Translations under genes and position numbers: made by a program
Assembly: GCF_000332995.1 (NCBI RefSeq)
Contig: NZ_BANS01000001.1
Coordinates: 124,001-188,000 of the forward strand
Reading direction: 5' to 3'
DNA: 64,000 nt
DNA from: Gordonia amicalis NBRC 100051 = JCM 11271
GTDB taxonomy: Bacteria; Actinomycetota; Actinomycetes; Mycobacteriales; Mycobacteriaceae
The notes under the pieces: generated by a model
What the model was told of the DNA's origin: nothing
What the model saw: only the letters and a program-made list of their open reading frames with translations
Database searches by the model: none
Shown here: positions 1 to 8,368 of the stretch, piece after piece
Position numbering within the stretch: position 1 is the first letter of the stretch
Layout of the letters: each line of letters starts with the position of its first letter

Positions 1-245
1 TCGATCGAGCCCTGTGAGGCGGTGATCTGCTCCACCGTGGCCGCCCAGTCGTCGGCGACGCGGACATCGAGGCGGACCGCCTCCGCGGAGCCGCCGGCCT
101 CGGCGATCTCCTTGAGGGTGACCTCGCAGTCCTGGATGTCGGCGGCGACCACATGGGCGCCGTCCGCGGCGAGTCGGATGGCCGTGGCCTGACCGATACC
201 CTGTGCGGCGCCGGTGACGATGGCAGTTTTTCCGTTGAGAGACAT
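1..245 (-). CDS. SDR family oxidoreductase, N-terminal part (runs off the left edge)
   Basis: The first 81 codons of a short-chain dehydrogenase/reductase are present, and the rest lies left of the window. The start is the ATG at 243-245. The protein opens [20 protein letters not shown], which contains the TGxxxGIG dinucleotide-binding turn of classical SDRs. A following Asp (VVAADI) suggests NAD rather than NADP preference. The catalytic Tyr-x3-Lys lies outside the window. It is downstream of the acyl-CoA dehydrogenase gene on the same strand with a 45-bp gap, so it probably belongs to the same catabolic operon, for example oxidising a hydroxy intermediate. The substrate cannot be read from this fragment. 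Confidence 0.85.
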   Translation of the reverse strand, partial: MSLNGKTAIVTGAAQGIGQATAIRLAADGAHVVAADIQDCEVTLKEIAEAGGSAEAVRLDVRVADDWAATVEQITASQGSI

Positions 246-290
246 ACGTGTTCGCTTTCTGGTTCGGAGGAGGGGACGAGCAGGGTGCGT

Positions 291-1577
291 TCAGGGCTGT
301 TCGGCGAGCAATTCGGCGAAGCGATGCCGGGCGGCCTCGCGCCGGGTGGGGATGTGCTCGGTCGGCCGGTCGTCGGCCGGTCGTGTGTATCCCTTGAGGT
401 ACTGGCGGGCGACGCTGTCGCGGTGCACCTCGTCGGGGCCGTCGTAGAGACGCGCGGCGCGTGCCGCGCGGTACATGGACTCCAGCGGCAGGTCCGCGCT
501 GTAGCCGAGTGAGCCGTGGACCTGGAGCGCGCGGTCGATGACGTCGTGCAGGATCTTGGCGCCGAAGAACTTGATGTGCGCGATGTCCTTGCGGGCGGCG
601 GCCGTGCCCTCCTCGTCGATGCGCCACGCGGCATGCAGCGTCATCAGACGGAGGGCCTGGATCTCGGCCGCGGAGTCGGCGATGAAGTTGCGGACCGTCT
701 GCTTGTCGGCGAGGACCGATCCGTGGGCGTACCGGTAGGTGGCGCGTTCGCACATCATGTCGAATGCGCGACTCGCCTGACCGATCCAGCGCATGCAATG
801 GTGAATCCGGCCGGGGCCCAGTCGTTTCTGGGCGATCAGGAAGCCGTCGCCCCGATTGCCGAGCAGCGCCGTGTCGTCGACCCGGACGTCACGCAGCACC
901 ACCTCGCAGTGCGAACCGTAGGTGTGCGGGCGCGGCCGGGGATTCTCGACCGAACCGATGTCGCGGACCACGTCGAGACCCGGTGCGTCGATCGGGATGA
1001 TGAACTGCGATGTGCGACGGTGGCGTTCGGCGTCGGGATCGGTGACGGCGACGACGATCATGAAGTCGGCGGTGGCTGCATTGCTGATGAACCACTTGTG
1101 GCCGTTGAGAACCCACTCGTCCCCGTCGCGGACCGCGGTGGTGGTGAGGTTGGTGGGATCGGCGCCGGCGTTGTCGGGTTCGGTCAGCGCGAACGAGGAA
1201 TAGTACTCGCCGGCGAGCAGCGGTTCGAGCCACCGCTTCTTCTGCTCCTCGGTGCCGACCGCGGCGAGGATCTCGCAGTTGCCGGAATCCGGTGCCTGGC
1301 AGCCGAACACGAGCGGACCGTACGGTGTGGAACCCAGGATCTCCTGCATCAGGCCCAGCTTCACCTGGCCGTATCCCTGTCCACCGAGTTCCGGGTCGAG
1401 GTGTGCGGCCCACAGGTCGTTCGCCTTGACCTCTTCCTGTAGCGGGGCGATCGCCTTGCGCAGTTGATCCCAGTCGAGATCGAGGGTCTCGAGCGGGAAG
1501 ACCTCGGTACGGACGAAATCCTTCATCCAGTCGAGCTTCTTCTGGAATTCGGGTTCCGTGGAGAAATCCCAGGCCAT
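291..1577 (-). CDS. Acyl-CoA dehydrogenase, ACAD10/11-like
   Basis: This 428-aa FAD-dependent acyl-CoA dehydrogenase has the usual layout: helical N-terminal domain, beta-domain with FALTEPDNAGADPT near residue 150, and helical C-terminal domain ending in YDGPDEVHRDSVA. The DGPDEVH signature is typical of the ACAD10/11-type subfamily, not of short-chain ACADs with YEGTNQIQ. Such enzymes form the alpha,beta double bond of acyl-CoA and pass electrons to ETF. The gene lies 77 bp downstream of an aminoglycoside-phosphotransferase-like gene. In vertebrate ACAD10/11 these two domains are fused in one protein, so they probably act on the same hydroxy- or phospho-acyl-CoA. The ATG start is taken because it begins the conserved helical domain and follows a CGGAG-like ribosome site. 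The substrate is unknown. Confidence 0.9.
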   Translation of the reverse strand: MAWDFSTEPEFQKKLDWMKDFVRTEVFPLETLDLDWDQLRKAIAPLQEEVKANDLWAAHLDPELGGQGYGQVKLGLMQEILGSTPYGPLVFGCQAPDSGNCEILAAVGTEEQKKRWLEPLLAGEYYSSFALTEPDNAGADPTNLTTTAVRDGDEWVLNGHKWFISNAATADFMIVVAVTDPDAERHRRTSQFIIPIDAPGLDVVRDIGSVENPRPRPHTYGSHCEVVLRDVRVDDTALLGNRGDGFLIAQKRLGPGRIHHCMRWIGQASRAFDMMCERATYRYAHGSVLADKQTVRNFIADSAAEIQALRLMTLHAAWRIDEEGTAAARKDIAHIKFFGAKILHDVIDRALQVHGSLGYSADLPLESMYRAARAARLYDGPDEVHRDSVARQYLKGYTRPADDRPTEHIPTRREAARHRFAELLAEQP

Positions 1578-1654
1578 GGTGGTGTGCTCCGTTTCTGTGG
1601 GGGATCGTTGACGAGTACGGGTGGGGTGGGGAAGCGCCGGCGATGTGCGGCGGG

Positions 1655-2728
1655 TCAGGCGCCGGCGATGATCCCGCGTGCGCGGACGAACAGACCGTCG
1701 GCGTAGCGGTGCAGCCGTTCACCGACGTCGCGGGGCGCCTTGCCGTCACATGACCGGGCGTAGGTGCCCTCGAGGATGATGCCGAGTTTGAAGCTCGCGA
1801 GAACGGTGTACCAGTCCAGTGCGTCGAGATCCCGGTCGGAACGCTCCGCGTAGCGGGCGACGATCGCGGACCGGCTCGGCAGGTTGCCGGCGCGTCCGAG
1901 GGCGCTCTCGTAGAGATCGGACTGCAGCGGGTCGTCGGGCCAGATCGCCAGCAGCACACCGAGATCGAGCAGCGGATCGCCGACGGTTGCCATCTCCCAG
2001 TCGACGATGGCCGCGACCCGGGGAGCGCGGTGATCGTAGAGGACGTTCGCCACGTGGTAGTCGCCGTGCAACAGTCCGGGTCGGAAGTGGCCGGGACGGT
2101 TGTCCTCGAGCCAACCGGCGATCCGATCCAGATCGGGGAATGCTCCGCCCCGATATCCCGGTGTGGCGGCGTACCGCTCGTGTTCGGCGAGCCACCGGGG
2201 CACCTGCCGTTCGAGGAAGCCGTCCGGTTTGCCGAAGTCGTCGAGGCCGATGACGGAGTGGTCGACCGCCGCCAGTCCGGCGAGTGCGTCGACGAGGGCG
2301 TAACCCATGGCCTCGCGTCCTTCGGCTGTCGCGGCGTACGGGGCCGGCAGCGCATCGGCGGCGTTGAACCCGTGCACCGGCTCCATCAGGAAGAAGGTCG
2401 CGCCGAGGACGTCGGGATCGGTGGTGCCGGCGACGAAACGCGGGTGCGCGACCTCCGTCGAGCTCAGGGCCGACAGCAGGGTCATCTCGCGGGCGATCGC
2501 GGCGTTCGACTGCGGGCGCAGGTGCCGGGGCCCGCGCCGCAGGACGTACTCACGTCCGCCGCGGCTGACGATCACCATGATGTTCTGGGTACCGCCGTGC
2601 AGCGGCCGGAGCTCGGTGGTGTCACCGGTGGGGAGGCCCTGCTCGTCCATCCACGCCGTCAGCGCTGCGATGTCCACCGGGATGGGGTCGGCGGGAGCAG
2701 GACGGTCGGGGATCGTGCTGTGGGCCAT
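1655..2728 (-). CDS. Phosphotransferase family protein (APH/ACAD11 kinase-like)
   Basis: This 357-aa protein has the aminoglycoside phosphotransferase/choline-kinase fold. The Brenner motif LLHGDYHVANVLYD and the metal-binding segment AIVDWEMATVGDPLLD are both intact, so an active kinase is expected. The N-terminal part contains the GGTQN and YVLRRGP segments that form the ATP-binding lobe in this family. APH domains paired with ACAD10/11-type dehydrogenases phosphorylate hydroxyacyl-CoAs, as in LvaA of the levulinate pathway and the N-terminal domain of mammalian ACAD11. The adjacent acyl-CoA dehydrogenase makes that role more likely here than antibiotic resistance. An inverted repeat lies about 60 bp upstream of the start. 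Confidence 0.87.
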   Translation of the reverse strand: MAHSTIPDRPAPADPIPVDIAALTAWMDEQGLPTGDTTELRPLHGGTQNIMVIVSRGGREYVLRRGPRHLRPQSNAAIAREMTLLSALSSTEVAHPRFVAGTTDPDVLGATFFLMEPVHGFNAADALPAPYAATAEGREAMGYALVDALAGLAAVDHSVIGLDDFGKPDGFLERQVPRWLAEHERYAATPGYRGGAFPDLDRIAGWLEDNRPGHFRPGLLHGDYHVANVLYDHRAPRVAAIVDWEMATVGDPLLDLGVLLAIWPDDPLQSDLYESALGRAGNLPSRSAIVARYAERSDRDLDALDWYTVLASFKLGIILEGTYARSCDGKAPRDVGERLHRYADGLFVRARGIIAGA

Positions 2729-2781
2729 GAGACGAACCTATGGCGTGTCCGCCTCGCGGAGAACCGTCGTCGTGCTGATCT

Positions 2782-2799
2782 GTTGGAGGAATCTCCAAC
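2782..2799. promoter_or_regulatory. Inverted repeat, possible operator upstream of the APH/ACAD genes
   Basis: A perfect 7-bp inverted repeat with a 4-nt centre (GTTGGAG-GAAT-CTCCAAC) lies between the regulator gene (stop at 2815) and the phosphotransferase start at 2728. Size and position suit a dimeric regulator site, and the adjacent GAF/PucR-type protein is the obvious candidate. It could also be a weak hairpin at the end of the regulator transcript. No second copy was found in the cluster. Confidence 0.35.
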
Positions 2800-2814
2800 C
2801 GGCATCGACGCAGT

Positions 2815-4653
2815 TCACTGACCTGCGAGATCCAGGACCTGGAAGGCCATCTTCGCCGACAGCAGGCAGTCCAGCGACGTCGGATCGCGACGGGCGATCT
2901 CCTTGATCCGGCCAAGGCGGTACCGGATGGTGTTCTCGTGGACGTCCAGCGCCGACGCGGTCGCCTGCACCTTGCCGTCGGCGGCCACGAAGGCGCGCCA
3001 GGTGGCGAGGAGGGTGCCGTCGTCGTGCTGTCGTACCGGCGCGACGAAGGAGTGCGCGAAGTGCAGGGCCTCCTTGACGTGGCCGCTGGACACGATCACC
3101 CGGAACAAGCCGAGCTCGTCTAGCGTCATGACCCGCTCGTCCCAACCGAAAGACTTTGCCACCGAGCCCATCTCGCGCAGGTCGCGATGAGCGTGGGGAT
3201 AGTCGACCGGGGTGCGACAGATCCCGGAGATCAGGGTCGCCCCGAGTGAGAGGTCGCCGGAGAGTCGATCGCGGATCGTCGACACGTGGTCGCGGACGTG
3301 CCCGACCTCGTCGAGGTCGTCGGATTCCAGGCGGACCATCACGATGACCGCCCCGGGCAGCCGGACGGCCGGTGGCGGGGAGATGGACATGACCGAGGCG
3401 AAGGTGCGCGTGACCAGGGACTGAATCGCCGACGCCGTCAGCCTGTCGGTCGCGTCGTCGACGGCGAAGCGAACGAGCACATGGGGATTGGTCAGGTCGA
3501 TGCCGAACTGCGGGCCTCGTCGGACCAGGTGCTCCTTGTCGCGGCTGTTGCGCAGTAGATCGGAGAGGTAATCGTCGCGCGCCTGACCCTCGGTCTCGAT
3601 CTGCCGACGCTCGGAGAGCATCTGGAGCGCCAGGACGGTGGCGCCGCGTTCGGCGATGTTGGCGTCGAGCGCCTCCAGGCTGCGGCCCACCTCGACGATG
3701 CCGAGGAAGCCGGTCTGCTTGCCCTCGATCACCATGCGGCACATGAGATGCCGACGACCGAGGCCGACGGCCAGCTGCGCGGGCACGATGGCCGACGGCG
3801 TGCTCACCGACAGTTCGGCGAGTGCCTGACGCACCGAGGCGGTGGCCCGCACCTTCTCGCTCATCACCGGGGGAGCGGTGAGCTTCAGCGCGTCCGGCGC
3901 GGACCAGGCGAGCACGTCGAACGAGTTGTTGTAGAGGACCACAGGCTTGGCTGACAGCTCCGACAGAAGCTCGACGACGCGGTGGATGTTGGCACCCTCG
4001 AGCACCGCGCTGGTCAGCCGGTGATGGACGTCGGCGAGGTAGGCCAGTGTGGCGTTGTTCCGGGCGATCTCGGCGGCCTGACCGCGCAGGCGGGTGTTGA
4101 GCATCGCCTGGCTGATGAACAGGGCGGACAGGCGGGCGAACAGTTCGGCCACCTCGATGTCCGCGGGCGTGAACTCGTGTTCGCGTCCGCGGCTGTCGAC
4201 GAAGATCAGGCCGATCACCGCATCGTCGAAGGTGAGCGGGACGCCGAGCATCGCGCGGACATCCCAGTGCGTCATCGTTCGGCGGTGGGGACGCGGGTCG
4301 TTGAGCGCGTCGGCGATGACGACGGGCGCGCGCGTGTTGATGACCTCCTGGCTGAAGAGGTCGCCGTCGAAACCGGAGACCTGCCTCTTCACGGCCTCGG
4401 TGATGTCGCCGGCCTCCTGGCAGAAGCCCGCGGCGCCGCGGTAGCTGCCGTTGGCGTGCCGCAGGTACACCGAGCACCGGGTGACGCCGAGAAGTGCGCA
4501 GAGCTTCTGGCCGACCAGGCTGAGGAGATCTTCCAGCTTCGTGTCGGTGATCGCTTCGGTCGTGATCTCGGCGACGGCCGCGATGACCTCGCGTTCGCGG
4601 CCGGTGGCATGTGCCGATCCGGCGTCCACCCCGTGCTCCACCATGGACGTCAT
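2815..4653 (-). CDS. GAF-domain transcriptional regulator with PucR-type C-terminal HTH
   Basis: This 612-aa regulator has an N-terminal GAF sensor domain (about residues 35-180). A long PucR/CdaR-like middle region follows, and the PucR C-terminal helix-turn-helix lies near residues 560-600 (DVHENTIRYRLGRIKEI). Proteins of this type usually activate neighbouring catabolic genes in response to a pathway compound bound by the sensor domain. The start ATG at 4651-4653 has a strong GAGGAGGT ribosome site about 7 nt upstream. The gene sits in the middle of the minus-strand cluster, between ribBA and the kinase/dehydrogenase pair, and is most likely its local regulator. The effector is unknown. 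Confidence 0.88.
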   Translation of the reverse strand: MTSMVEHGVDAGSAHATGREREVIAAVAEITTEAITDTKLEDLLSLVGQKLCALLGVTRCSVYLRHANGSYRGAAGFCQEAGDITEAVKRQVSGFDGDLFSQEVINTRAPVVIADALNDPRPHRRTMTHWDVRAMLGVPLTFDDAVIGLIFVDSRGREHEFTPADIEVAELFARLSALFISQAMLNTRLRGQAAEIARNNATLAYLADVHHRLTSAVLEGANIHRVVELLSELSAKPVVLYNNSFDVLAWSAPDALKLTAPPVMSEKVRATASVRQALAELSVSTPSAIVPAQLAVGLGRRHLMCRMVIEGKQTGFLGIVEVGRSLEALDANIAERGATVLALQMLSERRQIETEGQARDDYLSDLLRNSRDKEHLVRRGPQFGIDLTNPHVLVRFAVDDATDRLTASAIQSLVTRTFASVMSISPPPAVRLPGAVIVMVRLESDDLDEVGHVRDHVSTIRDRLSGDLSLGATLISGICRTPVDYPHAHRDLREMGSVAKSFGWDERVMTLDELGLFRVIVSSGHVKEALHFAHSFVAPVRQHDDGTLLATWRAFVAADGKVQATASALDVHENTIRYRLGRIKEIARRDPTSLDCLLSAKMAFQVLDLAGQ

Positions 4654-4717
4654 CCGCGCGACCTCCTCACCGACTGCTCATGATGAACCTCACAGTAGCA
4701 ATGAGTGGTGAGGCGGA

Positions 4718-6010
4718 TCATGCACCTGTCGTCCCGGTCGGCGCCTCGGTGACGGCCTCGGTGGGCAGCACGTGGCCCATCCGCTCCCTCTTCGTGCGCA
4801 GATACCGGACGTTGTGCGGGGTCGACACGGTCGGCAGTCCGACGCGTCCGACGATCTCGAGGTCGTGCCCTCCGAGTCCGCCGTACTTCGCCGGGTTGTT
4901 GGTGATCAGGCGGACGCGGCGGATGCCCAGGTCCTTCAGGATCGCGGCGCCGGTGCCGTAGGTGCGCGAGTCCACCGGGAGTCCGAGAGCGGTGTTGGCG
5001 TCGACGGTGTCGAGCCCCTGTTCCTGGAGTGCATAGGCGCGGATCTTGTGGCCCAACCCGATGCCGCGGCCCTCGTGTCCGCGCAGGTAGACGACTGCGC
5101 CGCAGCCCTCTTCCGCGATGGCCGACAGAGCTTGTTCGAGTTGTGCACCGCAGTCGCAGCGCAACGAGCCGACGATGTCGCCGGTCAGGCATTCGCTGTG
5201 TACGCGGACCAGCGCGCCCTCGGCGGTGGCGCCGGCTGCGGCCACGTCGCCCATGACGAGAGCGAGATGTTCGGTGTCGTCGATGTCCGAGCGGTAGGCG
5301 ACCGCGCGGAAGTCGCCGAAGAGGGTCGGCATCGCCGCGGTGGCCATCTGGTGGACGAACGAACCGGTGGCGGTCCGGTGGGTCACGAGGTCGGCGATGC
5401 GCAGCACGGGCAGTCCGTGACGTTCGGCGAACTCGAGCAGGTCGTCGCCGCGTCGCATCGTCCCGTCGTCGGCGATGATCTCGCCGATGACCCCGACCTC
5501 GCCGGCGCCGGACATGGTCACCAGATCGACGGCGGCCTCGGTGTGTCCGGCGCGGGTGAGGACCCCGCCGTCGCGCGCCTGCAGCGGGAAGACGTGCCCG
5601 GGACGGCGCAGATCGCCGGCCAGGGTGTCGTCGGAGGCGAGCGCCCGGACCGTGAGCGCGCGGTCGTGTGCCGAGACCCCGGTGCCGGCATCCCGGTGGT
5701 CGACGGTGACGGTGAAGGCGGTGCCGTGCGCGTCCCGGTTGTCCTCGACCATCTGCGGTAGCTCGAGCCGGCGGGCGCGGTCGGCGGTCATGGGCGCACA
5801 GATGATGCCGGTGGTGTGCCGGATCAGGAACGCCATCTGTTCCTCGGTGACGGAAGCCGCCGAACAGATCAGATCGCCTTCGTTCTCAAGGACGTCGTCG
5901 TCGACCACGACCACGAAACCGCCGGCGGCGACCGCCGCTACGGCACGGGCGACCGCCTGGGTGGACGCCTCGGTCGCGATGGGGGTCGGGGTGCTGGGGA
6001 TCGTGTTCAC
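4718..6010 (-). CDS. ribBA: Bifunctional 3,4-dihydroxy-2-butanone-4-phosphate synthase / GTP cyclohydrolase II
   Basis: This 430-aa enzyme catalyses both entry steps of riboflavin synthesis. The N-terminal RibB domain (about 15-215) keeps the acidic ENEGD loop, RPGHVFPL and the GHTEAAVDL motif. The C-terminal RibA domain (about 220-420) keeps the zinc cysteines (HSECLTGD...CDCGAQ) and RGHEGRGIGL. Both halves look catalytically intact. No ribH, ribE or ribG is nearby. The gene instead overlaps a flavin reductase gene by 4 nt, in a cluster with luciferase-like monooxygenases. It therefore looks like a second, pathway-dedicated ribBA that boosts FMN supply, although it cannot be shown from the window that another copy exists. 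Confidence 0.94.
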   Translation of the reverse strand: MNTIPSTPTPIATEASTQAVARAVAAVAAGGFVVVVDDDVLENEGDLICSAASVTEEQMAFLIRHTTGIICAPMTADRARRLELPQMVEDNRDAHGTAFTVTVDHRDAGTGVSAHDRALTVRALASDDTLAGDLRRPGHVFPLQARDGGVLTRAGHTEAAVDLVTMSGAGEVGVIGEIIADDGTMRRGDDLLEFAERHGLPVLRIADLVTHRTATGSFVHQMATAAMPTLFGDFRAVAYRSDIDDTEHLALVMGDVAAAGATAEGALVRVHSECLTGDIVGSLRCDCGAQLEQALSAIAEEGCGAVVYLRGHEGRGIGLGHKIRAYALQEQGLDTVDANTALGLPVDSRTYGTGAAILKDLGIRRVRLITNNPAKYGGLGGHDLEIVGRVGLPTVSTPHNVRYLRTKRERMGHVLPTEAVTEAPTGTTGA

Positions 6011-6507
6011 GAGGCGACCTCGAATGCTCGGTGGGTGCCGAACACCCGGTCGTGGTAGGTGAGAGGTGCTACGGGGGCGACGCCGGTCGCGGCGATGTTG
6101 CCCAGTGCGACAACATGATCGCCGCCGTCCACCAGGGATTCGGTCGTGCAGGCCAGCCAGCCGGAGGTGCCGTCGAGGCGGGGGAGTGCAGACGACTCCG
6201 ACCAGACGATCCCGTCGAACTTGTCGGCGCCCTTGCGGGCGAACCGCATCGCGACGTCGGCCTGGTCGTGGGCCAGCACGTTGACGCCGAATCGACCGGT
6301 GCGACGGATGATCGCGAGGAGGTCGGAGCCGCGATCGAGGGACACCAGGACCATCGGCGGTCCCATCGACAGCGACGTGAATGCGCTGACCGTGGTGCCG
6401 TGCGGTCGCTGGTCGTCGAACGCGGTGATGACCGCTACGGGCGTGCAGACCCGGGCCATCACCTCGCGGAACTCGAGGGCCACCTGGTCGATGACGGTTT
6501 CGCTCAT
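6007..6507 (-). CDS. Flavin reductase family protein
   Basis: This 166-aa protein has the flavin reductase-like FMN-binding split barrel (HpaC/NTA-component-B type). It contains the segments CTPVAVITAFDDQRPHGTTVSAFTSLS and PPMVLVSLDRGSD early on, GRFGVNVLA in the middle and HVVALG near the C-terminus. Such enzymes use NAD(P)H to make free FMNH2 or FADH2 for a partner oxygenase. The natural partner is the luciferase-like monooxygenase immediately upstream, 82 bp away on the same strand. Its stop codon overlaps the ribBA start (ATGA at 6007-6010), so flavin synthesis and reduction are probably translationally coupled. Confidence 0.92.
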   Translation of the reverse strand: MSETVIDQVALEFREVMARVCTPVAVITAFDDQRPHGTTVSAFTSLSMGPPMVLVSLDRGSDLLAIIRRTGRFGVNVLAHDQADVAMRFARKGADKFDGIVWSESSALPRLDGTSGWLACTTESLVDGGDHVVALGNIAATGVAPVAPLTYHDRVFGTHRAFEVAS

Positions 6508-6589
6508 CGATCCTCCTGGAGATGCGTGAGAGGGTTGGGGTCGCTGCGACGCCGGAGAGTACCGGCGCCGCAGCGACGTTCGGATGGCG

Positions 6590-7680
6590 TCAGACCCCGG
6601 CGGGCGTCTTGGCCTTCATCTTGTGGACCGCGGGTACGACCTTCTCGCCGAAGAGCTTCAGGCTCTGCTCGGCGGCGTCGAAGGGGAGACCGCCGAAGGC
6701 GAAGGCCGCGTTGGGCAGGAAGTCGCCGATGAGTTCGTGGCGGTAGGCGTACTTCTCGATGCACTGCTCAGGTGTGCCGTAGATGTTCGCCTCGACGTAG
6801 GCGTCGGCGGCGGCCTCCATGCCGGCCTCACGGATCATGTCCGCGCCCGCCTGGTAGGTCTCGTAGCCCTTGGTCTCACGCCAGTGCTTGCCGGCGAAGT
6901 CGTAGTGCTTGATGACCGACAGGAAGACCGGTTGATGTGCTCGTAGGCCAGGCGACGGGCCTCCTCCTCGTCCTCGTGACAGATGACGAAGTCCTGGATG
7001 ACCGGCGGGCCGGGCTCGGTGCCCTGGGCATCGCGGAACATCTGCTTCCAGCCGTTGATGGCCTCGGCATGCTGCTCGAACGGGAACTGCATGAAGGTCA
7101 TCATCTGGACACCGAGGTCGGCGACCACCGGCACCGAGTCGGGTGACATCGCGGCGGCGAAAAGCCTTCCGTCCCAAGAGGTGTTCGGATTGGGGGCGGG
7201 ACGCAGCGCGATCTCCTTCTGCGGATACATCGGGCCGTCGCCGGAGACGACGCCGGTGCGCAGTCCGCGCAGCACCATCTCGGCGGCCTCGTTGAAGCGG
7301 GGGCGCGCCTCGTCCATCGGGATTCCGAAAGCCTCGTACTCCATCTTCGCCAGACCGCGTCCCATGCCGAGAAGCACACGACCGCCGGACATCTGGTCCA
7401 GCATGATGGCCTTCTCGACGACACGCAGCGGATCGTTCCACGGCAGGATCGTGGCACCGATGCCGAGCTTCACCTTCGAGGTCCGGCCGGCGAGGTAGGA
7501 CAGGATCGCGAAGTTGTCCGGGCACATCGAGTAGTCGTCGAAGTGGTGCTCCGCCGACCAGACCGAGTCGAAACCGGCCTTCTCGGCCAGTACGCCGAGC
7601 TCGAGGTCGCGCAGGAAGACCTCTTCGTCGCTCACGTTCTCGTGGTAGTTCTGGAAGACGAGAAGTACGCCGACATCCAT
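6590..7680 (-). pseudogene. LLM class flavin-dependent oxidoreductase, interrupted by a -1 frameshift
   Basis: A luciferase-like monooxygenase of about 363 aa is encoded in two overlapping frames. From the ATG at 7678-7680 (AAGGAG ribosome site 8 nt upstream) the frame runs through MDVGVLLVFQNYHENV, WSAEHHFDDYSMCPDN and the LLGMGRG loop to YEHIN. It then loses family similarity. The family sequence resumes one frame over with PVFLSVIKHYDFAGKHW and continues to KTPAGV at 6593. Restoring one C on the coding strand (one G in the GG at 6930-6931) gives YEHIN-PVFLSV without a gap. The local sequence is not a known slippery site, so this is a real mutation or a sequencing error. The neighbouring flavin reductase and RibBA look intact and would supply its FMNH2. 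Confidence 0.85.
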
Positions 7681-7721
7681 TGCATTGACTCCTTGATCAC
7701 AGGGGTTGGGGTACTGGGTAT

Positions 7722-7744
7722 CTCGAAAGATCGGGTCTTTCGAG
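7722..7744. other. Hairpin between the NTF2-like gene and the LLM gene
   Basis: A perfect 9-bp stem (CTCGAAAGA / TCTTTCGAG) with a 5-nt loop lies in the 118-bp gap between the NTF2-like gene and the LLM gene. There is no T-run after it. It may be a partial terminator or an RNA-processing/stability element that sets different levels for the upstream and downstream genes. A protein-binding site is also possible. Confidence 0.45.
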
Positions 7745-7798
7745 GGGAATGGCCGCCGGCGGCGGGATTAGGGTCGGGGACCGCCGGCGACCGGGGGC

Positions 7799-8221
7799 TC
7801 AGCCGAGGAAGACCGCGCGGGTGTGCTCGGTGTCGAGGAATTCCTTGACCTCGTGGATCTTTCCGTCGCGGACCACGAAGACGAAGTGGTAGAGGTTGTT
7901 GTAGACCTTGCCGTTGTTCATCTCCGAGTACGACTCGGTCTCGACCGCGACGCGTTCTCCCTCGGCGGTGAAGGCGAGCGGGGTGAGGGCGATGGCACCG
8001 GTCTTGGTGGTGGAGGAGAGGCCGGCCAGCATTTCGCCGAATGCCTCTTTGTCCTTGGTCCCGGAGATGCCTTCGATCTCTCCGCCCACCCACCAGGTGG
8101 CCGTCGGCGCCAGGTAGGACAGGATGGCGTCCACGTCGTCGCGGGAGAACACCTCCATGAATTCCGCGACCAGAGCCTTGTTCTGCTGCTCCGTGCTGAC
8201 GCTTGCCGTACTGGTTGACAC
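7799..8221 (-). CDS. NTF2/SnoaL-like (ketosteroid-isomerase-fold) protein
   Basis: This 140-aa single-domain protein has the alpha+beta cone-barrel pattern of the NTF2/SnoaL superfamily: helix NKALVAEFMEVFSRDDVDAI, a WWVGGE strand, and C-terminal strands VYNNLYHFVFVVRDGKIHEV followed by EFLDTEH. Members include limonene-epoxide hydrolases, ketosteroid isomerases and polyketide cyclases, so a small hydrolytic or isomerising step is plausible, but catalytic residues cannot be assigned with confidence. The GTG at 8219-8221 is chosen because AGAAGGAGG lies 7 nt upstream. An in-frame ATG at 8308 would place that ribosome site inside the gene. It is probably the first gene of the segment that continues into the LLM, flavin reductase and ribBA. 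Confidence 0.8.
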   Translation of the reverse strand: MSTSTASVSTEQQNKALVAEFMEVFSRDDVDAILSYLAPTATWWVGGEIEGISGTKDKEAFGEMLAGLSSTTKTGAIALTPLAFTAEGERVAVETESYSEMNNGKVYNNLYHFVFVVRDGKIHEVKEFLDTEHTRAVFLG

Positions 8222-8331
8222 CGATTGGCCTCCTTCTGACCGCCCCCCGGGGGAAGGCGAGAAACTGTGTGCAACAACGACGTTATGGGTCGATATGGCG
8301 TGAGTCACCCTTGCGTTTCGCGTCTCTTGTG

Positions 8332-8344
8332 GGTTGTCACAACC
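8332..8344. promoter_or_regulatory. GGTTGT-C-ACAACC palindrome, possible operator
   Basis: A perfect 6-1-6 palindrome lies in the 147-bp gap upstream of the NTF2-like gene, about 110 nt before its GTG start. An AT-richer stretch that could hold a -10 element lies between the palindrome and the start. The position suits an activator or repressor site controlling the NTF2-LLM-flavin reductase-ribBA segment. No other copy was noticed in the cluster, so the assignment is tentative. Confidence 0.4.
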
Positions 8345-8368
8345 GGTGCGGGGTGTCGCGAGCCCACG

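Noticed and set aside
6920..6940. Programmed ribosomal frameshift in the LLM gene
   Set aside because: There is no slippery heptamer or downstream pseudoknot, and LLM genes are not known to use frameshifting; a one-base deletion or read error explains it better.
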